This document shows, one piece after another, positions 1 through 9,076 of a stretch of 64,000 nt of DNA (the stretch's first letter is position 1; the number at the start of each line of letters is the position of its first letter). The translations under genes and the position numbers were made by a program. The DNA lies in NCBI RefSeq assembly GCF_001641085.1, contig NZ_LXIE01000001.1, positions 248,001 through 312,000 on the forward strand, read 5' to 3'. The notes under the pieces were generated by a model. It was not told the origin of the DNA. It was given only the letters and a program-made list of their open reading frames with translations, and ran no database searches. The stretch is from Aequorivita soesokkakensis. Lineage in GTDB: Bacteria; Bacteroidota; Bacteroidia; Flavobacteriales; Flavobacteriaceae.

Positions 1-452
1 TCAAAGCACTTCAAAACATCTATAAAAATCACGGGGGTTTGGAAGCTGTTTTTTCCAAATATGCTGAAAAGACCACATTGCAACCTGCAATCCATCATTT
101 CAAAAAAAGTTTTTTTGAACTGCCGCATCTTCCAAGGACCCAAAAACATATAAGCGATCCACTTAAAAATTCCGCAGCAAAAAGAATAAATATGTTTCTC
201 CGCTGGATGGTCCGCAATGATAAAGCGGGCGTTGATTTCGGGATTTGGAAAACCATTTCCCCTGCCCAACTTTCGTGTCCGTTGGATGTGCACAGCGGTA
301 ATGTAGCGAGAAAATTAAACCTTTTAAATCGCAAACAAAATGATGGAAAAGCATTGGCAGAGTTGGATTTTTCCCTTAGAAAACTTGATAGTGCTGACCC
401 TGTTAAATATGATTTTGCACTTTTCGGCTTAGGGGTATTTGAAAAATTTTAA
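1..452 (+). CDS. TIGR02757 family protein, C-terminal part
   Basis: The reading frame is open from base 3 and has no start inside the window, so this is the C-terminal part of a gene that begins upstream. The visible part (about 150 residues) has the features I associate with the TIGR02757 family, normally about 260 residues: a KRLNMFLRWMVR-like stretch, a GVDFGIWK segment, LSCPLDVHSGNVAR, and a terminal PVKYDFALFGLGVFE. The family is conserved in Bacteroidota. The helical, HhH-glycosylase-like pattern is suggestive, but no reaction is known to me. No intrinsic terminator is obvious before the histidine kinase 130 bp downstream. Confidence 0.8.
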   Translation, partial: KALQNIYKNHGGLEAVFSKYAEKTTLQPAIHHFKKSFFELPHLPRTQKHISDPLKNSAAKRINMFLRWMVRNDKAGVDFGIWKTISPAQLSCPLDVHSGNVARKLNLLNRKQNDGKALAELDFSLRKLDSADPVKYDFALFGLGVFEKF

Positions 453-568
453 ATTTATTTTTTTAATTTTTTATAATATTTTTTAAGATGAAACAAGTTT
501 TTATAAAATGTTGTACATTTACTTTCAATCCTTAAACAATTATGTTTTATAAAGGATTAAAAAAAATT

Positions 569-573
569 AGGAG
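569..573 (+). promoter_or_regulatory. Shine-Dalgarno AGGAG that fixes a TTG start
   Basis: AGGAG lies 8 nt before the TTG at 582. Clear Shine-Dalgarno sequences are rare in this window, so this one is notable. It supports TTG as the true start of the first histidine kinase, whose homology with its neighbour begins at exactly this point. Confidence 0.6.
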
Positions 574-581
574 ATTTTACA

Positions 582-1790
582 TTGAAAATACCACAAATTC
601 CTGCCTATGAACTGGAACGTCTCGCTGCAGTTCGGTCTTACAATTTGTTGGACACCTTGCCTGAAAAGGATTTTGACAACATAACTGCCCTCACGGCAAG
701 CATTTGTGATGTTCCTATTGCCTTGGTAACATTGCTTGACGCTGACAGAAATTTTTTAAAATCACACTACGGAATTAATTTCAGTGAATCCCCACGAAAC
801 ATTTCTTTCTGTGGGCATGCTATTTTGGATGAATCAAACATATTTATTGTTGAAGATGCCAGAAACGATCCACGTTTTCATGACAATCCGTTGGTAACCG
901 AAATGCACGCTATATTTTATGCCGGCGTAAGGCTTGTAAATAGCGATGGTTACCCACTGGGCACTCTTTGTGTTTTTGACAAAAAGCCCCGAACCCTATC
1001 AAAACAACAAAAAACAGCGCTAACTGCATTGGCATATCAAGTTGTAAATCTTTTTGAGGCCCGAAAGCGAAATAGAACATTAATGTCCGTACAACAAGAA
1101 TTGAAGGAAAAAAACGAAGAGCTCAAAAATTTTGCGGGAATTGTGTCTCACGATATGAAAATGCCGCTTGCCAATATGATTATCACCTCAGATATGCTCC
1201 GAAGTAAATACGGCTCATTGTTGGATGTTCAGGGCAAGCAATATTTAGATTATATAAAACAATCCTCCTTTACGTTAAGCGAATACATTACAGGCCTGTT
1301 GGAACATTATGAAAGCGATAAAACTGCTTCTTTAAATGGGGAGTCTTTTGACAGCCATGACCTGCTTGAAGATATAATTGAATTGTTAAACATCAATATT
1401 GATTGTGAAATAAACCTTCCGGAGGAAAATATAGAAATGCACGCAAACAAAGTAGCATTGGAGCAAATATTGCTCAATCTCATTGCAAATAGCTTAAAAT
1501 ATAACGATAAGAAAAAAATAAAAATTGATATTGCCTGTACTGAAGAAAATGGCTTTTATTATTTCAAAATTTCAGACAACGGAATTGGTATCCCAAAAGA
1601 TAAAATGGATCATATTTTTGACCTTTTTGCAACTACCGGAAAATTGGACAGAAACGGAAAAAAAGGAAATGGTATTGGTTTATCTACAGTAAAAAAACTT
1701 GTCAAAAAACTAAATGGCGAAATTACCGTTTCTTCTACTGTAGGGAAAGGCACCTCGTTTCAGTTTAATATTGAAAAGCTTAAGTGTTAA
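582..1790 (+). CDS. Soluble GAF-domain sensor histidine kinase
   Basis: A 402-residue protein without membrane segments, so a cytoplasmic sensor is expected. In order it has a GAF domain (about residues 20-165), a short coiled-coil linker, a HisKA domain with the phospho-acceptor His at about residue 190 in VSHDMKMPL, and a HATPase domain with N box (LIANSLKY), G1 box (DNGIGIP) and G2 box (GNGIGLSTVKK). It should autophosphorylate in response to a ligand or redox cue bound by the GAF domain. The start is TTG preceded by AGGAG. The next gene is a paralogue in the same order, with the His at the same residue number. No response regulator is nearby, so the partner is encoded elsewhere. Confidence 0.88.
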   Translation: MKIPQIPAYELERLAAVRSYNLLDTLPEKDFDNITALTASICDVPIALVTLLDADRNFLKSHYGINFSESPRNISFCGHAILDESNIFIVEDARNDPRFHDNPLVTEMHAIFYAGVRLVNSDGYPLGTLCVFDKKPRTLSKQQKTALTALAYQVVNLFEARKRNRTLMSVQQELKEKNEELKNFAGIVSHDMKMPLANMIITSDMLRSKYGSLLDVQGKQYLDYIKQSSFTLSEYITGLLEHYESDKTASLNGESFDSHDLLEDIIELLNINIDCEINLPEENIEMHANKVALEQILLNLIANSLKYNDKKKIKIDIACTEENGFYYFKISDNGIGIPKDKMDHIFDLFATTGKLDRNGKKGNGIGLSTVKKLVKKLNGEITVSSTVGKGTSFQFNIEKLKC

Positions 1791-1878
1791 TTTTCTTTAT
1801 TTCAATATTCCAAAAATAATTTCAATCCCCGCCCCTTTTCTATATGCACCTACGGTAAAAAATATTTGTACCCCTTTT

Positions 1879-3075
1879 ATGATTCCTCCAAAATTCCCTG
1901 ATAATGAAAAAGAAAGAATTGCTGAATTAAAAAAATATAATTTACTCGACACTCTTTCTGAAAATGATTTTGACAATATTACATCCCTAATAGCAGTAAT
2001 CTGTGAAGTGCCCGTTTCCTTAATTACACTTTTAGATACTGATAGAAACTTTTTTAAATCCCACTTTGGGCTCGATTTTAACCAATCGCCAAGAAATATT
2101 TCTTTTTGCGGCCATGCTATTTTGCAGGATGAGGAACTATTTATTGTGGAAGATGCCACAAAGGATGAGCGCTTTAAAAACAACCCATTGATATATGATA
2201 ACAATGCAATTTTTTATGCAGGCGTCCCTCTTATCAACCCAAAAGGCTTCAAACTGGGCACGCTCTGCATTTTTGACGAAAAACCCCGCCAGCTTACTGA
2301 AATTCAAATAGTAACCTTAAAAGCTTTGGCAAAACAGGTGATAAATCTTTTTGAACTTCGAAAGAAAAATAACCTGCTAACAGATTTTCAAAAAGAGCTC
2401 CAACAAAGAAATGAAAGACTTGTGAATTTTGCCCACGTAGTCTCCCATGATTTAAAATCGCCGTTGGCCAATATAACCTCTCTCACGCGCATGTTGCGGG
2501 AAGAAAATTTTGAAACGCTGTCTAAAGATTCAGAACTTTACCTCAATTACATTGAAGAATCATCTTTTACCTTGAAAAACTACATCAACGGTATTTTAAA
2601 ATTTTATAAAGCTGATGAATTGCTTGAAGCCCAAAAACAGGACGTTGAATTGAAAAAACTTTTTGAGGAAATTGACGAAATTTTAATTACGGAAGATATT
2701 ATTTTTGAATATCCCCAAAAAGGAGTTTTAACAAATGTAAACAAAGCTGCATTGACCCAAATTTTTCTGAATTTGATTGACAACAGCTTAAAATATAATT
2801 TAAACGAAAAAAGGCTGGTTTCTGTAAAATACATTGAAGATCCTGATTTTCACAAATTTTCCATCAAGGATAATGGAATGGGGATAGACCTTGGCGTACA
2901 AGAAGAAATTTTCAATCTTTTTAAAACAACTGGCATAAAAGATCGCGACGGTAAAGAAGGTACGGGCATTGGCTTGGCGACTGTAAAAAGTTTGGTTTCA
3001 AAACTTGGGGGTAGCATTTCTTTGGAATCTGAACCCGAAAAAGGAAGCACCTTTACGTTTACCGTTCAGAAATAG
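1879..3075 (+). CDS. Soluble GAF-domain sensor histidine kinase, tandem paralogue
   Basis: A 398-residue paralogue of the preceding kinase with the same architecture: GAF, coiled coil, HisKA with His at about residue 190 (VVSHDLKSPL), and HATPase with NLIDNSLKY, DNGMGIDL and GTGIGLATVKS. The open frame reaches back to 1771, inside the upstream gene. I prefer the ATG at 1879 because the following residues (EKERIAELKKYNLLDTL) align with the start of the first kinase. An AATATTTG element at 1861-1868 resembles a flavobacterial -7 box, so the gene may have its own promoter. The pair looks like a local duplication. No transmembrane segment is seen. Confidence 0.87.
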   Translation: MIPPKFPDNEKERIAELKKYNLLDTLSENDFDNITSLIAVICEVPVSLITLLDTDRNFFKSHFGLDFNQSPRNISFCGHAILQDEELFIVEDATKDERFKNNPLIYDNNAIFYAGVPLINPKGFKLGTLCIFDEKPRQLTEIQIVTLKALAKQVINLFELRKKNNLLTDFQKELQQRNERLVNFAHVVSHDLKSPLANITSLTRMLREENFETLSKDSELYLNYIEESSFTLKNYINGILKFYKADELLEAQKQDVELKKLFEEIDEILITEDIIFEYPQKGVLTNVNKAALTQIFLNLIDNSLKYNLNEKRLVSVKYIEDPDFHKFSIKDNGMGIDLGVQEEIFNLFKTTGIKDRDGKEGTGIGLATVKSLVSKLGGSISLESEPEKGSTFTFTVQK

Positions 3076-3096
3076 CTGAAATTACGTTCCATTTTT

Positions 3097-3104
3097 TATC
3101 TTTG
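3097..3104 (+). promoter_or_regulatory. Flavobacterial -7 box (TATCTTTG)
   Basis: TATCTTTG matches the Bacteroidota -7 consensus TAnnTTTG, 16 nt before the ATG of the BatA-type gene. I see no good -33 TTG at the right spacing. It probably starts the transcript of the 3121-6990 gene block. Confidence 0.45.
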
Positions 3105-3120
3105 GGCAATATTTATAGGA

Positions 3121-5043
3121 ATGCAGTTTAAAAACCCAGAAATTCTTTACGCCCTTTTCCTACTGCTCATCCCCATATTTATTCACCTTTTCCAACTTCG
3201 GCGTTTCCAAAAAGTAGATTTTACCAATGTCGCTTTTCTTAAAAAGGTGACCATCCAAACCCGAAAAAGTTCGCAGCTAAAAAAATGGCTTACTTTGCTG
3301 ATGCGTTTGCTCGCATTGGCCTGTATTATTGTAGCATTTGCACAACCCTTCACCGCTTCAAAAACTGCTTTGAACACCAAAAAAGAAACGGTTGTTTACA
3401 TTGACAATTCGTTCAGTCTGCAGGCAAAAGGAGACAAAGGCCCAATATTGGAGCGGGCTTTGCAGGATTTGTTTGATAAAACTTCAGGAGCCGAAAAATT
3501 AAGTTGGTTCACGAACAGTTCCGAACGCAAAAATACCTCACCCCAAGATTTCAAAAACGAAATACTTTCTGTTGAATATTCCCAAAACCAACTCACGCCG
3601 AACCAGGTTTTGTTGAAAGCAAACCAACTTTTTTCCAATGAAAAAGATGTTTTGAAAAGACTGGTTTACATTTCAGATTTTCAGCAAAAGGAAACTTTTC
3701 CAGAAATTCCAGAAAATTTAACCGTGGACGCTGTTCAGTTAAAGCCCGTAAAAGCATCAAATATCGCTATTGACAGTGTTTATATTGCTTCAAATAATAC
3801 TGCCGCAACCCAGTTGAAAGTGAAAGTTTCAAAACGTGGAAATGCTGTTTCGGAAACTCCAATTTCACTTTACAACAATGGAAAACTGATTGCAAAAACA
3901 GCTCCGGATTTTTCGGGCAACGCAGATGGCACGGTTACTTTTGACATCGATAATTCCGAAGGTTTTATTGGGAAACTGGAGCTTAACGAACCCAACCTTC
4001 CTTTTGACAATACCTTGTTTTTCAGCATCAATAAACCCGCAAAAATTAAAGTATTGGCAATAAATGAAGCCGATGGAAATTTTATGCGCCGACTTTTTGA
4101 GAAAGAGGAATTCAAGTTTACGCAGCAAACTTTCAAAACACTGAACTATAACGAAATTCCGGACCAAAACTTCATCGTTTTAAATGAGTTGAAAGAAATT
4201 CCCGCTTCCTTGGCAACCGCTCTGAAATCTTTTACGGATGAAGGTGGAAGTGTTTTGGTAATTCCAGCTTCTGAAGTGGAATTGGGCAGCTATAATAATT
4301 TTCTTTTAACGATGTCTTTGGGAACATTTTCAGAAGAAATACAGCAGGAAAAAAAGATTGCGAAAATATATTTTTCACATCCGTTATTTAAAAATGTTTT
4401 TGAAAAGGAAGTTGTAAATTTCCAATATCCGAAGGTAAATTCCTTTTATGCTATTTCAACCAACGCAACGCCGGCCATAGGTTTTGAGGATAATCAGCCA
4501 TTTTTGGTGCAAAAAAATAAAACTTATTTACTGACTGCTGCAATCAATAACGAGAATTCAAATTTTCAGAATTCACCTTTGATCGTTCCGGCGCTTTATA
4601 ATATGGCTTTGCAAAGCCTGCCTTTGCCGCGCTTGTATTACACTATCGGAAGCCAAAATTCCATCGCTATTCCAGTGAAATTGGGACCGGATGAAATTTT
4701 AACAATCAAAGACAGTACCGCCCAGTTTATCCCACTTCAGCAAACAAAAGCTAACTTTGTGTTGATGACTACAACTGATGAGCCCCATAAAGCTGGCAAT
4801 TTCCAGGTTGTGAAAGAAAATGAATTCTTGGAAAACATTAGTTACAATTATGCCCGCGACGAAAGTGAATTGCAATACTTAAATCCTGAGGATTGGAAAG
4901 GCGCAGAAGTCTATAAAACGGTGGATGATCTATTTGATTCGATTGCCGATGCAAATTCAATCAACAGTTTTTGGAAATGGTTTGCTATTTTTGCATTGCT
5001 CTTTTTACTTTTTGAAATGCTTATCTTAAAATTCTACAAATGA
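3121..5043 (+). CDS. BatA-type membrane protein with von Willebrand-like region
   Basis: A 640-residue protein. The N-terminal 85 residues form the BatA region (FKNPEILYALFLLLIPIFIH, then basic LRRF and VDFTNVAFLKKV segments and a second membrane helix). Next comes a large soluble region that begins like a von Willebrand A fold (VVYIDNSFSLQ), and the protein ends with one membrane helix at about 615-636. Such proteins lie in the inner membrane with the large domain in the periplasm. The family is related to the Bat (Bacteroides aerotolerance) proteins, but the function is unknown. Its TGA overlaps the ATG of the dihydroorotase-like gene, so the two are translationally coupled. Confidence 0.85.
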   Translation: MQFKNPEILYALFLLLIPIFIHLFQLRRFQKVDFTNVAFLKKVTIQTRKSSQLKKWLTLLMRLLALACIIVAFAQPFTASKTALNTKKETVVYIDNSFSLQAKGDKGPILERALQDLFDKTSGAEKLSWFTNSSERKNTSPQDFKNEILSVEYSQNQLTPNQVLLKANQLFSNEKDVLKRLVYISDFQQKETFPEIPENLTVDAVQLKPVKASNIAIDSVYIASNNTAATQLKVKVSKRGNAVSETPISLYNNGKLIAKTAPDFSGNADGTVTFDIDNSEGFIGKLELNEPNLPFDNTLFFSINKPAKIKVLAINEADGNFMRRLFEKEEFKFTQQTFKTLNYNEIPDQNFIVLNELKEIPASLATALKSFTDEGGSVLVIPASEVELGSYNNFLLTMSLGTFSEEIQQEKKIAKIYFSHPLFKNVFEKEVVNFQYPKVNSFYAISTNATPAIGFEDNQPFLVQKNKTYLLTAAINNENSNFQNSPLIVPALYNMALQSLPLPRLYYTIGSQNSIAIPVKLGPDEILTIKDSTAQFIPLQQTKANFVLMTTTDEPHKAGNFQVVKENEFLENISYNYARDESELQYLNPEDWKGAEVYKTVDDLFDSIADANSINSFWKWFAIFALLFLLFEMLILKFYK

Positions 5044-6296
5044 AGATATTACTGAAATCTGCCACCATTGTTGATGCTTCCAGCAAGCATCACATGAAAA
5101 AAAGGGATGTTTTGATTGAAAACGGTAAAATTTCAAAAATTGCCGCTACTATTTCTTCTTCCGAAAAAGTAAAGGAAATTTCACTGAAAAATCTTCATAT
5201 TTCGCAAGGTTGGTTTGATAGCAGTGTCTCTTTTGGAGAACCCGGCTTTGAAGAACGGGAAACTGTTGAAAACGGTTTAAAAACTGCTGCCCACAGCGGT
5301 TTTACAAGTGTTGCGGTAAATGCCAATAGTTTTCCCATAACCGACAGTAAAGGGCATATCAAGTTTTTGAAAAGCAAAGCCGAAGGAAATGCAGTTAGCC
5401 TCTACCCTATTGGCGCGCTCACTGTGGGCAGTAAAGGAATAGATTTGGCGGAACTATTTGATATGAAAAGTGAAGGTGCGGTTTCATTTTATGATTATAA
5501 AAGTCCAATCGCAAATGCAAACCTTTTAAAGATAGCGCTGCAATACACCCAAAATTTTGATGGACTGGTTCAATCATTTCCTTTTGAAAAATCTGTTGCT
5601 AGAAATGGAATGGTGAATGAAGAAGTAACCAGCACCCGCTTGGGATTGAAAGGAATTCCGGCGCTTTCTGAAGAACTGCAGATAATTAGGGATTTGTATA
5701 TTTTGGAATATACCGGCGGAAAGCTTCACATTCCCACTATTTCCACTAAAAAATCGGTAGAACTTATTAAGGACGCTAAGAAAAAAGGGCTGAATGTAAC
5801 CTGCAGTGTTTCAATTTTCAACCTTGTTTTAACGGACGAAGCTTTGGAAGATTTTGATACAAACTACAAATTGTTGCCTCCACTCCGCACAAAAGAAGAT
5901 ACAAAAGCCTTGTTAAAAGGCCTAAAAGATGGAACAATTGATGGCATTACCAGCGATCACAACCCGATTGATGTAGAACATAAAAAAACTGAATTTGATC
6001 ACGCTTTCTTCGGAAGCATTGGCTTGGAGGGATGTTTTGGAGCAATCAATACAACTTTGGGAATTGAAGAATCCGTCAAAGTATTAACTGGTTTGAAAAA
6101 AACTTTTAATATTCCTTCAGTAAAAATTGAAGAAGGAAATCTTGCGGAATTTACACTTTTTAATCCCGATGAAAGCTGGGAGTTTTCAGAAAAGGATATT
6201 CTTTCAACCTCCAAAAATGCTGCATTATTGGGGATGAAGCTAAAAGGAAACGCTTACGGGATTTTTGCGAACAATCAATTGGTGCTAAATAAATAA
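5040..6296 (+). CDS. Dihydroorotase-like amidohydrolase lacking metal ligands
   Basis: A 418-residue protein with the full length and fold pattern of type I dihydroorotases, the enzymes that cyclise carbamoyl aspartate in pyrimidine synthesis. The catalytic metal site is largely missing. The usual DxHxH motif is replaced by DSSVSFGEPG at about residue 60, so both His are gone. The central His positions are also replaced (QSFPFEK; LHIPTIST). Only the late Asp, in TSDHNPI, is kept. By analogy with inactive dihydroorotases that support aspartate transcarbamylase, a structural role is possible. It overlaps its upstream neighbour by 4 nt and the next gene by 1 nt. Automatic pipelines would call it pyrC. 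Confidence 0.85.
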   Translation: MKILLKSATIVDASSKHHMKKRDVLIENGKISKIAATISSSEKVKEISLKNLHISQGWFDSSVSFGEPGFEERETVENGLKTAAHSGFTSVAVNANSFPITDSKGHIKFLKSKAEGNAVSLYPIGALTVGSKGIDLAELFDMKSEGAVSFYDYKSPIANANLLKIALQYTQNFDGLVQSFPFEKSVARNGMVNEEVTSTRLGLKGIPALSEELQIIRDLYILEYTGGKLHIPTISTKKSVELIKDAKKKGLNVTCSVSIFNLVLTDEALEDFDTNYKLLPPLRTKEDTKALLKGLKDGTIDGITSDHNPIDVEHKKTEFDHAFFGSIGLEGCFGAINTTLGIEESVKVLTGLKKTFNIPSVKIEEGNLAEFTLFNPDESWEFSEKDILSTSKNAALLGMKLKGNAYGIFANNQLVLNK

Positions 6297-6616
6297 TGAA
6301 GACTTCTCCCGCAGGAAAATCTACCGCCCTTATTGCTTATGCGCCTTTCGTGGGTTTTTTGATCGCTTATTTCATCAACCGTGACGAAAACCACCAATTT
6401 GCAACCTGGCATATCAAAAATATGTTCGGATTGTCTATTTTGTTTGTGGTTTCGTTAATCGTGCAATCGCAAATTGACGTAACCACGGGCGACATTTTAT
6501 GGCTGGGTTGTTGTGCAATTTGGCTATTTTGCTGGGCAATGGCTTTTTTAAACAAGAAAACAGGGCTTCCAATTTTAAGTGAAAAATTTCAGGAATGGTT
6601 TACATTCTTGAATTAA
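6296..6616 (+). CDS. DUF4870-like small membrane protein (copy 1)
   Basis: A 106-residue protein with about three membrane helices. It begins with KSTALIAYAPFVGFLIAYFIN, has the HIKNMFGLSI segment, and ends in FQEWF, the pattern I know as DUF4870/DUF4870-like. The start overlaps the stop of the preceding gene by one base (TAATG), so it is in the same operon. A second family member follows after 50 bp. The function is unknown. Confidence 0.75.
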   Translation: MKTSPAGKSTALIAYAPFVGFLIAYFINRDENHQFATWHIKNMFGLSILFVVSLIVQSQIDVTTGDILWLGCCAIWLFCWAMAFLNKKTGLPILSEKFQEWFTFLN

Positions 6617-6666
6617 AGTATTGGCTATCTTTAGCTTATAAAAATCACTAACCTAATTTTAAAAAC

Positions 6667-6990
6667 ATGGAAACAACTACAGACAACGGAAAGACCGTGG
6701 CAATAATTGCCTATATTTTCTTAATTGGCTGGATTATAGCTTTAATAATGAACAACGGAAACAAAACAGCATTAGGCTCTTATCACATACGGCAATCGCT
6801 TGGTATTATGTGTGTGGGTGCTATTTTAAGTATAATTGCGGGAGTAGTTAGTATTTGGATTCTTTCAGTAATAATAAATCTCGCTTTAATTACTTTTTGG
6901 TTACTTGGATTCATCACTGCCCTACAGGGCGAAATGAAACCCGTTCCTGTATTGGGCGAGCAATTTCAGGAATGGTTTAAGGGAATTTAG
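6667..6990 (+). CDS. DUF4870-like small membrane protein (copy 2)
   Basis: A 107-residue paralogue of the previous gene. It has the same layout: KTVAIIAYIFLIGWIIALIM, then HIRQSLGI, two further helices, and the shared ending GEQFQEWF. The identity outside these motifs is low, so the duplication is old. A strong hairpin at 7007-7054 ends the unit. The function is unknown. Confidence 0.75.
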   Translation: METTTDNGKTVAIIAYIFLIGWIIALIMNNGNKTALGSYHIRQSLGIMCVGAILSIIAGVVSIWILSVIINLALITFWLLGFITALQGEMKPVPVLGEQFQEWFKGI

Positions 6991-7006
6991 ATTTTAAACA
7001 ATATTT

Positions 7007-7054
7007 AACGAGACCTTTTAAGCTGAAACAACTTCAGTTTAAAAGGTCTTGTTT
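7007..7054 (+). terminator. Long-stem terminator after the DUF4870 pair
   Basis: An imperfect long stem: the arm containing GACCTTTTAAGCTGAA pairs with TTCAGTTTAAAAGGTC around a short loop, followed by a T-rich stretch. The end of the hairpin abuts the -7 box of the next gene. Confidence 0.75.
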
Positions 7055-7067
7055 ATTTTTGCAACCT

Positions 7068-7724
7068 ATGAAAAAACAGACCTTACTTTTAGAACACAAT
7101 TACAGGCCAGCCAAAAATGCTTCTGAAAATCCGCCAGCAATCATTATGCTTCACGGTTTCGGGAGTGATGAAAACGATTTGTTTTCTTTCGCAAGTGAAC
7201 TTCCGGAGAAATATGCAATCATTTCCCTAAAAGCGCCAATCCGTTTGGAACCTTACGGAAATGCTTGGTATAATATATATTTTGATAATTCACAGGGAAA
7301 ATTCAGCGATGACGAACAAGCAATTGCCTCGCGCGAATTGGTTTCGAAATGCATTGACGAAGTGATTGAAAAATACAAAATTGACAAAAATAATATCACG
7401 CTGCTAGGTTTCAGCCAAGGTACCATTTTAAGCTTCGCGGTAGCGCTGAGCTATCCTGAAAAAGTAAAGAATGTAATTGGTTTGAGCGGTTATATAAACG
7501 AAGAAATTTTGAAAGATGGTTTTGAGAAAAATGACTTCAGCAAGCTTAAAGTCTATACTTCCCACGGAAGTGTAGATCAGGTGATTCCCGTGCAATGGGC
7601 CCGAAAAACCGAGCCATTTCTCAAAAATCTGAATATTGATTGCACATATTCAGAATTTCCGGTTGGGCACGGAGTAGCTCCCCAAAATTTTTACGAACTG
7701 AAAAATTGGTTGGAAAAACAGTAA
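7068..7724 (+). CDS. Alpha/beta hydrolase, phospholipase/carboxylesterase family
   Basis: A 218-residue alpha/beta hydrolase of the acyl-protein thioesterase/carboxylesterase family. The nucleophile Ser is in LGFSQGT (about residue 115). The catalytic Asp is expected in SHGSVDQVIP and the His in PVGHGVAP near the end. HGFGSDENDLF forms the oxyanion-hole region. The frame can start at a TTG at 7059, but I prefer the ATG at 7068. A TATTTTTG -7 box lies at 7054-7061, so transcription should begin almost at the start codon and the mRNA would be nearly leaderless. The substrate cannot be told from sequence. Confidence 0.85.
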   Translation: MKKQTLLLEHNYRPAKNASENPPAIIMLHGFGSDENDLFSFASELPEKYAIISLKAPIRLEPYGNAWYNIYFDNSQGKFSDDEQAIASRELVSKCIDEVIEKYKIDKNNITLLGFSQGTILSFAVALSYPEKVKNVIGLSGYINEEILKDGFEKNDFSKLKVYTSHGSVDQVIPVQWARKTEPFLKNLNIDCTYSEFPVGHGVAPQNFYELKNWLEKQ

Positions 7725-7778
7725 TCAGTCGTCAGTAGTCAGTAATTGTATAACTGAATAACTAAAGAATTCTCAAAT

Positions 7779-8273
7779 TCAATTTGGGTAAAGAAATGAA
7801 GCTATAGGGGTTAATTCAAGTTCTTTTTTATCGTTGAAATAATATTCCAAAATCATTTCGCCCCAAAATTTCCCATCGGTAAAATCTGCCTGAATCCATT
7901 TGTGATTGAGGAATTTTAGTTTGTTGATCTTCATATCCCCGTTCATTCCATCAAAAGGCACCAAAGGATTATTGCCCTTTTCAAAATTAAAATCATAGAT
8001 TTGGTCAGAAACCATAGATTCAACATCGGCTGCCTCAAAACCCAAATTTTCCAAATAGGTCATTGCGTTGTCATTTCCCTGAAGGGTAAAATAATTTAAA
8101 TCGCGGACAACATTCTGCAAACTATCAATCGAGGTATTTTCTTTTTGAACTTTTGCCTCCAGATTTTCTATTTTAGTTTCCTGTGATTCAAAAATGCTCT
8201 TTTCGTTCATATATTGATAAATTATGAACAGCAATGCGAAAAGAAACAGATACATAAATATTTTATTCTTCAT
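7779..8273 (-). CDS. Hypothetical membrane-anchored protein
   Basis: A 164-residue protein with an N-terminal membrane anchor (MYLFLFALLFIIYQY), then a coiled-coil stretch (ETKIENLEAKVQKENTSIDSLQ), then a soluble domain of about 100 residues ending FLYPN. I take the ATG at 8273 rather than the TTG two codons upstream. It starts 3 bp after the stop of the metallo-hydrolase gene and should be co-transcribed with it. I do not recognise a catalytic motif. Confidence 0.65.
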   Translation of the reverse strand: MKNKIFMYLFLFALLFIIYQYMNEKSIFESQETKIENLEAKVQKENTSIDSLQNVVRDLNYFTLQGNDNAMTYLENLGFEAADVESMVSDQIYDFNFEKGNNPLVPFDGMNGDMKINKLKFLNHKWIQADFTDGKFWGEMILEYYFNDKKELELTPIASFLYPN

Positions 8274-8275
8274 AA

Positions 8276-9052
8276 TCAAATGTTTATGGTGAGGGTGTCA
8301 AAAGCCAAATGTACTTTCTTCGGAAGTTTATTCTCTACTTCTTCGTGAAAGCCCATTAAATGGCTAATATGGGTTAAATATGTTTTCTCGGGTTTTACTT
8401 TTTCAACAAAATCTAGCGCTTCGGAAAGGTTAAAATGTGAATAATGCGGTTCTTCCCTAAGGGCATTTACAACCAAAACCTTGGTGCCTTTCACTTTTTC
8501 AATTTCTTCTTCCGAAATGGTTTTCACGTCTGTTAAATAGGTGAAATCTTCAACCCTGAAACCTAAAACAGGCAACGTATCGTGAAATGCTTCAATGGGA
8601 ATCACTTTTTTTCCGCCAATAATAAAGGGAACATCCTTGTCAATAACAATTTCTTCAATACTCGGCGCTCCGGGATATTTGTTTTCGGTTTCAAAAATAT
8701 AGGCAAACCGCTCGTGCAATGATTTAAAAACCCGCTTGTGGGCGTAAAATGGCAAGTTGCCCTGCATAAAATTAAAAGGACGAATATCATCCAAACCTGC
8801 CGTATGGTCGCTATGTTCGTGGGTCAATAAAACTCCATCCAGTTTTTCAACATTTTCGCGCAACATCTGCTGCCTAAAATCTGGGCCGCAGTCAATTACA
8901 TAAGTAAAATCTTGCCAACGCAATAAAACAGATACACGCAAACGTTTATCTTTTATATCGTTGCTTTTGCAAACAGGGTGATTGCTACCTATTACAGGGA
9001 TTCCCTGTGAAGTTCCAGTGCCAAGAAATGTAACGGTGAAGGTTGAATCCAT
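8276..9052 (-). CDS. MBL-fold metallo-hydrolase, PhnP-like
   Basis: A 258-residue metallo-beta-lactamase-fold protein. The metal-binding motif is HEHSDH (about residue 78), with further ligands expected in YLTDVK, HYSHFN and THISHLMG. The opening VTFLGTGTSQGIPVIG and the CKSND segment resemble PhnP and other cyclic-phosphodiesterase-like members. It probably hydrolyses a phosphodiester, but the substrate is unknown. It is transcribed away from 9132, and the 80 bp between the two starts hold promoters for both. Confidence 0.85.
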   Translation of the reverse strand: MDSTFTVTFLGTGTSQGIPVIGSNHPVCKSNDIKDKRLRVSVLLRWQDFTYVIDCGPDFRQQMLRENVEKLDGVLLTHEHSDHTAGLDDIRPFNFMQGNLPFYAHKRVFKSLHERFAYIFETENKYPGAPSIEEIVIDKDVPFIIGGKKVIPIEAFHDTLPVLGFRVEDFTYLTDVKTISEEEIEKVKGTKVLVVNALREEPHYSHFNLSEALDFVEKVKPEKTYLTHISHLMGFHEEVENKLPKKVHLAFDTLTINI

Positions 9053-9076
9053 TCTCGCAAAAATACTGGTATTTTT

